Source: Verrucomicrobiota bacterium
GTDB lineage: Bacteria; Verrucomicrobiota; Verrucomicrobiia; Verrucomicrobiales; Akkermansiaceae
Assembly: GCA_026397695.1 (NCBI GenBank)
Contig: JAPLUJ010000421.1
Location: 1 to 6,329, forward strand
Length of the DNA: 6,329 nt
Direction of reading: 5' to 3'
In this document: piece after piece, positions 1 to 3,621 of the stretch
Layout: each line of letters opens with the position of its first letter
Position numbering within the stretch: position 1 is the first letter of the stretch
Position numbers and translations under genes: made by a program
The notes under the pieces: generated by a model
Told to the model about the DNA's origin: nothing
Database searches by the model: none
Seen by the model: the letters and a program-made list of their open reading frames with translations, nothing else

Positions 1-715
1 AGACCATTCCGATGACAATCTCGGACTTTGGGGTTGGATCGAGGCGCGGGATTTCCTGCGCCTCCTGCGCCAGCGAGCTGTGGTGTTGGAGGAACTCGGC
101 AACTTTGAACAAGCCGTAATCACCTATCAGGAAATCCTCGGGTTCAATCCCACGGACAACCAAGGGGTGCGCGGCGACCTGCTGCGCTTGTTGATGGTTT
201 TCCGCCGCCTTGAGGATGGCCGTATTTTGTTAGACCGGTTTCCCAACGACACGCTGCCGGAGATGGCCTACGGTCGGGCCTTCCTGAGCTTCGTCGAGAC
301 CATGGACCGGACCGGCTTCGCATTACCCGCCATGGAGGCCGTCAGCGCACCGCGAACGCCGCCTGCGGTGATGAAATGGCTGGGTCCGGAGTTTGACGTC
401 GCGAAGAAGCACTTGAAGCAGGCGGTGAAGTTAAATCCATTTGTGCCGTGGATGATGACCCATCCCCAGCTTTTGGGAGTCGAAATTCCGGACGAGGTGA
501 TATTCGGCGGTCCCTACGAGGCAGTGTTGTATGCGCAGAAGTGGGTGGCCATTTGGTGTGCCTCGGGACTGCCCTTTATTGCGCTGACCGCTGCCATGGG
601 GACCGATCCAATGCGGCATGCGAAATCCAAGAACCTGGTTGCGGAACTGCTGGATGTGCTGGATCAGCTTGAATCGCTCGACGATGTCCCGTGGTGGGAG
701 AAGTTTAAGCTTTGA
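1..715 (+). CDS. TPR protein, ST7-like, 5'-truncated by the window edge
   Basis: The reading frame is open from base 2 (base 1 ends the previous codon) to TGA at 713-715, giving the last 237 residues. A GTG at base 80 is in frame, but it lies inside a TPR helix and the 26 codons before it read as good protein (NLGLWGWIEARDFLRLLRQ), so it is not the start. One clear TPR unit covers about residues 24-54 (RQRAVVLEELGNFEQAVITY onward) and ends in NPTDNQGVR. That matches the NPNDNQGIR signature I associate with ST7-like TPR proteins of bacteria and eukaryotes. The next part (LLDRFPNDTLPEMAYGRAFL) fits a second, diverged TPR. The stretch LKQAVKLNPFVPWMM, followed by a GPYEAVLYAQ helix, fits the C-terminal part of the same family. 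No signal peptide or membrane segment is visible in this part. It is probably a cytoplasmic protein-interaction scaffold, and no specific partner can be named. The family call is by recognition and is moderately sure; TPR content is fairly sure. Confidence 0.75.
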   Translation, partial: DHSDDNLGLWGWIEARDFLRLLRQRAVVLEELGNFEQAVITYQEILGFNPTDNQGVRGDLLRLLMVFRRLEDGRILLDRFPNDTLPEMAYGRAFLSFVETMDRTGFALPAMEAVSAPRTPPAVMKWLGPEFDVAKKHLKQAVKLNPFVPWMMTHPQLLGVEIPDEVIFGGPYEAVLYAQKWVAIWCASGLPFIALTAAMGTDPMRHAKSKNLVAELLDVLDQLESLDDVPWWEKFKL

Positions 716-745
716 GCATGACAATCACATCTGCTATTGAGCTTA

Positions 746-779
746 CGCGCCGTCCTGCTTGAATGCGCTTTGCGGCGCG
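746..779. other. inverted repeat in the spacer upstream of the yebC-family gene
   Basis: CGCGCCG (746-752) and CGGCGCG (773-779) are perfect 7-bp inverted arms around a 20-base loop. No T-run follows on either strand, so it is not a standard intrinsic terminator. It could be a 5'-leader structure or an accident of GC-rich sequence. The spacer shows no convincing sigma70 promoter: TTGAGC (737-742) and TGAATG (760-765) are 17 bp apart, but the match is poor. Confidence 0.25.
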
Positions 780-800
780 CCAACCTAACAAATACGCACC

Positions 801-1511
801 ATGGGAAGAGCCTTTGAATGCCGCCGCCGGGCCAAGGAATCGCGCTGGGCCACGATGTCCAAAGTGTTTCCCAAGCTGGCCAAGTCGATCACGCTGGCGG
901 CGAAAAGCGGCGGGCCCGACCCGGAGTCCAATGCGCCGCTGCGGGTGGCCATCGCCAACGCCAAGGCACGGAATCTATCACGCGAAAACATCGAGGCCGC
1001 GATCAAACGCGCCGCCGGCAAGGACGCTGCCGCCATTTCCGAAGTGACCTACGAGGGCAAGGGCCCGCACGGTTCGTTGTTTTTCATCGAGGTGGCCACT
1101 GATAATTCCAACCGCTCGGTGACCAATCTTAAAACGATCTTCAACAAGAATGGCGGCCAACTCGTAAACTCGGGCGCACTGGATTTCATGTTCTCCCGCA
1201 AGTCGGTGATAGAATTCCCCGTGCCTGCCGACCAGAATCTCGACGAGATCGAACTCGAACTCATCGATGCCGGCCTCGATGAAATGCACGTCGATGACGG
1301 CATGGTTGCGGTGATCGGCGATTACACCGCTTTCGCCCAGTTGTCGCAGGCGGTCGAGGCGCGCGGCATCACCGCCAGCAAATCCACCCTGCAACGTCTG
1401 CCTAACCAACCGCTGGAACTCACCGAAAATCAAATGCTGGACGTCGAAACCCTCGTTGACAAACTGGAGGACGATGACGACGTACAAGCGGTGTTCACCA
1501 ACCTGGCCTAA
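801..1511 (+). CDS. YebC/PmpR/TACO1-family protein
   Basis: The gene encodes 236 residues, a normal full length for the family. The start at 801 is chosen because MGRAFE followed by a basic stretch and W16 is the conserved N-terminus of this YebC subtype. The internal Met at residue 19 would remove it. No clear Shine-Dalgarno sequence precedes the ATG. Recognisable family features are GGPDPESN (37-44), the RENIEAAIKRA helix (61-71), YEGKGPHG (84-91), TDNSNRSV (100-107), FNKNGGQL (114-121), GALDFMF (125-131) and the acidic end LEDDDDVQAVFTN (222-234). YebC proteins were long annotated as transcriptional regulators (PmpR). More recent work on the YebC/TACO1 family links them to translation, relieving ribosome stalling at polyproline stretches. 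The protein should be cytoplasmic. It lies 85 bp after the TPR gene on the same strand and 44 bp before the phosphoesterase gene; co-transcription is possible but unproven. The usual neighbour ruvC is not seen here. Family assignment is very sure; the molecular role in this organism is inferred. Confidence 0.96.
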   Translation: MGRAFECRRRAKESRWATMSKVFPKLAKSITLAAKSGGPDPESNAPLRVAIANAKARNLSRENIEAAIKRAAGKDAAAISEVTYEGKGPHGSLFFIEVATDNSNRSVTNLKTIFNKNGGQLVNSGALDFMFSRKSVIEFPVPADQNLDEIELELIDAGLDEMHVDDGMVAVIGDYTAFAQLSQAVEARGITASKSTLQRLPNQPLELTENQMLDVETLVDKLEDDDDVQAVFTNLA

Positions 1512-1555
1512 CGCGCGAGGCCAGTCAAATCGGAAATTATGCATATGATTCACAG

Positions 1556-3319
1556 ATGAAACGGCAGCAAGTCATAGTCGTGTGCGGATGCGTGAGATGG
1601 TTTCTCGTTGAGGTTTCTATCGTATGGATAGGGATATTGCCGTCTGCGCTTGATGCCCTCACAATCGCCCGTCCCAACTTCGGCGTGCCCGTGTTTGCGG
1701 AGCCCGGTGGCGTTTTCAAGGTGGAGGTCAAGGACGACGCTGGCCGTAACGCCAGCCAGTGGTCCGCAGTATTGATGAACGATTTGCAATCCTGGACGGC
1801 AACTGTGGAACAGGCGGAATACGGAACCTATGTGGATAACAACACGGTTACCGGATACCGCCTGACGGTTCGCGTACCTGCCAGTGTTTCTCCCGAGGTC
1901 TTCAAACTCGTGGTGTCCCATCCGAACGGTGGTGTAGCCACAAATCGGAATGCGGTTTCCATCGTACAAAATCTTGAAACGAACTTCTATATCCTTCACT
2001 ACACGGACATACAGGTGACGGCCAAGGAACCGACCAACCCGGACACCGGCGAAGCCAACCTGAATGGCGACATCAAGGGATCGATTCGCGAGATATACTG
2101 GCATGCGCCAGCCGTCAACCTGATCAATCCAAGGTTCATGTTCCACACCGGCGATGAAAAAGAGAACAATTGGGGAGGAGAGACTGAGTACGAGCTGTAT
2201 ATCGAAGCATCGTGCAGCATGAGGACACCGGCTTTTGTCTCGCGCGGCAACAACGATTCCACAACGACAACCGACGTGTGGAGAAGGCAGTTCGGCGTCG
2301 AAACCTACTCCTGCACAATGGGATCTTTCTACATTTGCATGAAGGATTTTCGCGAGGACAACTTCATGCCCTGGTTCAGCGACGACTATGTGGCGTCGTT
2401 CGCGAATTCCGCAATCAAGTACCGGCTCTTCGGACAACACTTCAATAGCGGCAGCAGACAATGGATGCCGCCCACCGGTCAGGGACTGGACCCGGACCTG
2501 ATGTTGGTCGGCCACGGGCATGTCAACAGCATTTTACAGGAGAGTCCCTATCACATTATCGAGACTGCGGCAGCGTTCGTCAGGGGCTCAGTTGGATTTT
2601 TCCAGTTCAACAAGAGTGCCGATGACTGGACCTGTACAACCCTGGGTGATCCTTGGTTCCAGTTGATGAGTTACGGTGCCACAGCCAGGATAACCAACAC
2701 ACTCGGTTACGCCAACGACGGCACCCAAACCACGAACACCGCCACGATCGTCAACAATATCCCCAAGAACTTCCATGACGGCCGCGTACGGTTCCTGCTG
2801 CAAAACGCCGCCATGGGCTACAAGGTCACCAACGGACAGCTTCTTGCCCAGTATGCATACAACAGCGGGTCCAACATGGCAGTGCTCGTCAAGGTCAATA
2901 TCCCGGCAAGCGGAGGCATCACCGTTTCTATCAGTCAGGTGGACGCGAACTACAACGGCATGCCGGATGCCTGGGAAATAACCTACTTCGGCAGCACGTC
3001 CAATCCGCTGGGTGCTGCGAACTACGACTGGGATCACGACGGCCAGGACAACCTGCATGAATACATGGCTGGCACTACTCCCACCGATCCGTTGTCTGTG
3101 TTTAAAATAACAAGCTCGACCATGGACGCCAGCGGGAAGCTGGTGCTGCAGTGGCCGAGTGTGGCCGGCAAGAGTTATGGCATCCAAGCGTCCGCCAATC
3201 TGCTAGGTTTCCAGAACACCGCCGATGCGCCCATAGCCGGAACCGGCGGCATCCTGACGAAATCGCTGACCATCGGGCCGGCCCTCAGAGGGTTTTACCG
3301 TATTGTGGTCATCCCATGA
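1556..3319 (+). CDS. exported calcineurin-like metallophosphoesterase with C-terminal TSP3-like calcium loop
   Basis: The gene encodes 587 residues. The N-terminus has basic residues (MKRQQ) and a hydrophobic stretch up to about residue 31 with a plausible cleavage site near SALDA (30-34), so export is likely. Residues 36-138 look like an all-beta, Ig-like domain. The phosphoesterase core follows with motifs in the expected order: YTDIQ (149-153), HTGD (197-200), RGNND (230-234), FGQH (292-295) and GHGH (319-322). The usual DxH is DxQ here, and the usual GNHD/E is GNND, so the normally catalytic histidine is missing. Residues 399-460 look like a further beta domain (NFHDGRVRFLL; NMAVLVKVNIP). 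Residues 463-502 contain NYNGMPDAWE and an EF-hand-like loop D491-x-D493-x-D495-G with E502 at position 12, as in thrombospondin type 3 repeats. The protein ends in a short beta domain closing with GFYRIVVIP. Substrate unknown; it may be a secreted phosphoesterase or a catalytically weak relative. No good Shine-Dalgarno sequence is visible at 1556. Confidence 0.85.
   Translation: MKRQQVIVVCGCVRWFLVEVSIVWIGILPSALDALTIARPNFGVPVFAEPGGVFKVEVKDDAGRNASQWSAVLMNDLQSWTATVEQAEYGTYVDNNTVTGYRLTVRVPASVSPEVFKLVVSHPNGGVATNRNAVSIVQNLETNFYILHYTDIQVTAKEPTNPDTGEANLNGDIKGSIREIYWHAPAVNLINPRFMFHTGDEKENNWGGETEYELYIEASCSMRTPAFVSRGNNDSTTTTDVWRRQFGVETYSCTMGSFYICMKDFREDNFMPWFSDDYVASFANSAIKYRLFGQHFNSGSRQWMPPTGQGLDPDLMLVGHGHVNSILQESPYHIIETAAAFVRGSVGFFQFNKSADDWTCTTLGDPWFQLMSYGATARITNTLGYANDGTQTTNTATIVNNIPKNFHDGRVRFLLQNAAMGYKVTNGQLLAQYAYNSGSNMAVLVKVNIPASGGITVSISQVDANYNGMPDAWEITYFGSTSNPLGAANYDWDHDGQDNLHEYMAGTTPTDPLSVFKITSSTMDASGKLVLQWPSVAGKSYGIQASANLLGFQNTADAPIAGTGGILTKSLTIGPALRGFYRIVVIP
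3026..3061 (+). other. EF-hand-like calcium loop of the phosphoesterase
   Basis: This encodes residues 491-502, DWDHDGQDNLHE. Asp is at loop positions 1, 3, 5 and 8, Gly at 6 and Glu at 12. This is the layout of calcium-binding loops in thrombospondin type 3 and dockerin-like repeats. It directly follows the NYNGMPDAWE stretch that often precedes such loops in Verrucomicrobiota surface proteins. Confidence 0.6.
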
Positions 3320-3358
3320 ATGCAACGCCATGGGGAGTGATCAAACCGATGTGATTGA

Positions 3359-3496
3359 GGGCTGACAGCCCGCAACATGAAGCGTCTCAAATCCGAGCTG
3401 CCGCCGCATGGGCCGGGCTTGCAGCCCTCGAATCTCATGACGGCGCGGGACCTTGGGCGTTGCCCAAGGCTGGTATGGGCTGGGCCGTTGGCCCGG
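3359..3496. repeat. REP-like cluster of four short hairpins with three-base loops
   Basis: Four GC-rich inverted repeats lie in the spacer between the convergent genes. They are GGGCT-GAC-AGCCC (3359-3371), GGGCT-TGC-AGCCC (3415-3427), CCTTGGGC-GTT-GCCCAAGG (3451-3469) and CTGGGCC-GTT-GGCCCGG (3480-3496, one T-G wobble). The first two share identical arms and the last two share the GTT loop. None is followed by a T-run, so they are not obvious terminators. The arrangement resembles repetitive extragenic palindromes, which are often moved by RAYT (IS200-like) transposases. I recall similar CCTTGGG/GCCCAAGG sequences from Verrucomicrobiota and planctomycete intergenic regions, but no RAYT gene is in this window and repetition across the genome cannot be tested here. 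The whole 3320-3619 spacer otherwise shows no credible gene. Confidence 0.6.
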
Positions 3497-3541
3497 AAAA
3501 CCAAACCCGCAAACCGCGCAAACGTGCCAAATCATTTTCCA

Positions 3542-3566
3542 CCGGGATCAGGAACTGTGACCCCGG
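3542..3566. other. imperfect hairpin in the convergent spacer
   Basis: CCGGGATCA (3542-3550) pairs with TGACCCCGG (3558-3566), with one A-C mismatch and a 7-base loop. On the + strand the bases that follow are GGCCT, not a T-run. On the - strand the T-rich bases come before it rather than after. It could still slow polymerase between the convergent genes, or be a fifth unit of the neighbouring hairpin cluster. Confidence 0.35.
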
Positions 3567-3579
3567 GCCTTATTGCGGC

Positions 3580-3621
3580 AAAAAATACTGTAGGAAAAAC
3601 CAATGACTCATCAGTAGGTTT
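3580..3621 (-). terminator. possible weak terminator of the beta-strand-repeat gene
   Basis: Read on the - strand, AAACC begins inside the TAA stop codon (3621-3617) and can pair with GGTTT (3601-3597). An inner TGA/TCA pair is also possible. The T-run TTTTT (3599-3595) overlaps the second arm, and a second run of six T lies at 3585-3580. The stem is short and AT-rich, so this is only a weak candidate. Confidence 0.25.

Noticed and set aside
1544..1549. TATGAT as a -10 box for a leaderless phosphoesterase mRNA
   Set aside because: The hexamer is a fair -10 match, but the bases where a -35 would lie (CCAGTC, 1521-1526) do not fit, so I do not call a promoter.
978..1553. Antisense open frame (191 codons) opposite the yebC-family gene
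   Set aside because: The + strand frame matches the YebC family over its whole length; the antisense product has no family features.
1739..1756. Inverted repeat GCTGGC/GCCAGC with a 6-base loop in the phosphoesterase gene
   Set aside because: A single 6-bp GC-rich stem in coding sequence with no T-run and no related copies; chance is enough.
1550..2521. Long antisense open frame (323 codons) opposite the phosphoesterase gene
   Set aside because: Its translation is rich in Arg, His and Val with no recognisable domain, and it lies entirely opposite a gene with clear catalytic-fold motifs. It is a shadow of GC-rich coding sequence.
2588..3187. Antisense open frame (199 codons) opposite the 3' half of the phosphoesterase gene
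   Set aside because: It covers the calcium-loop and beta domains of the real gene and has no recognisable motif of its own.
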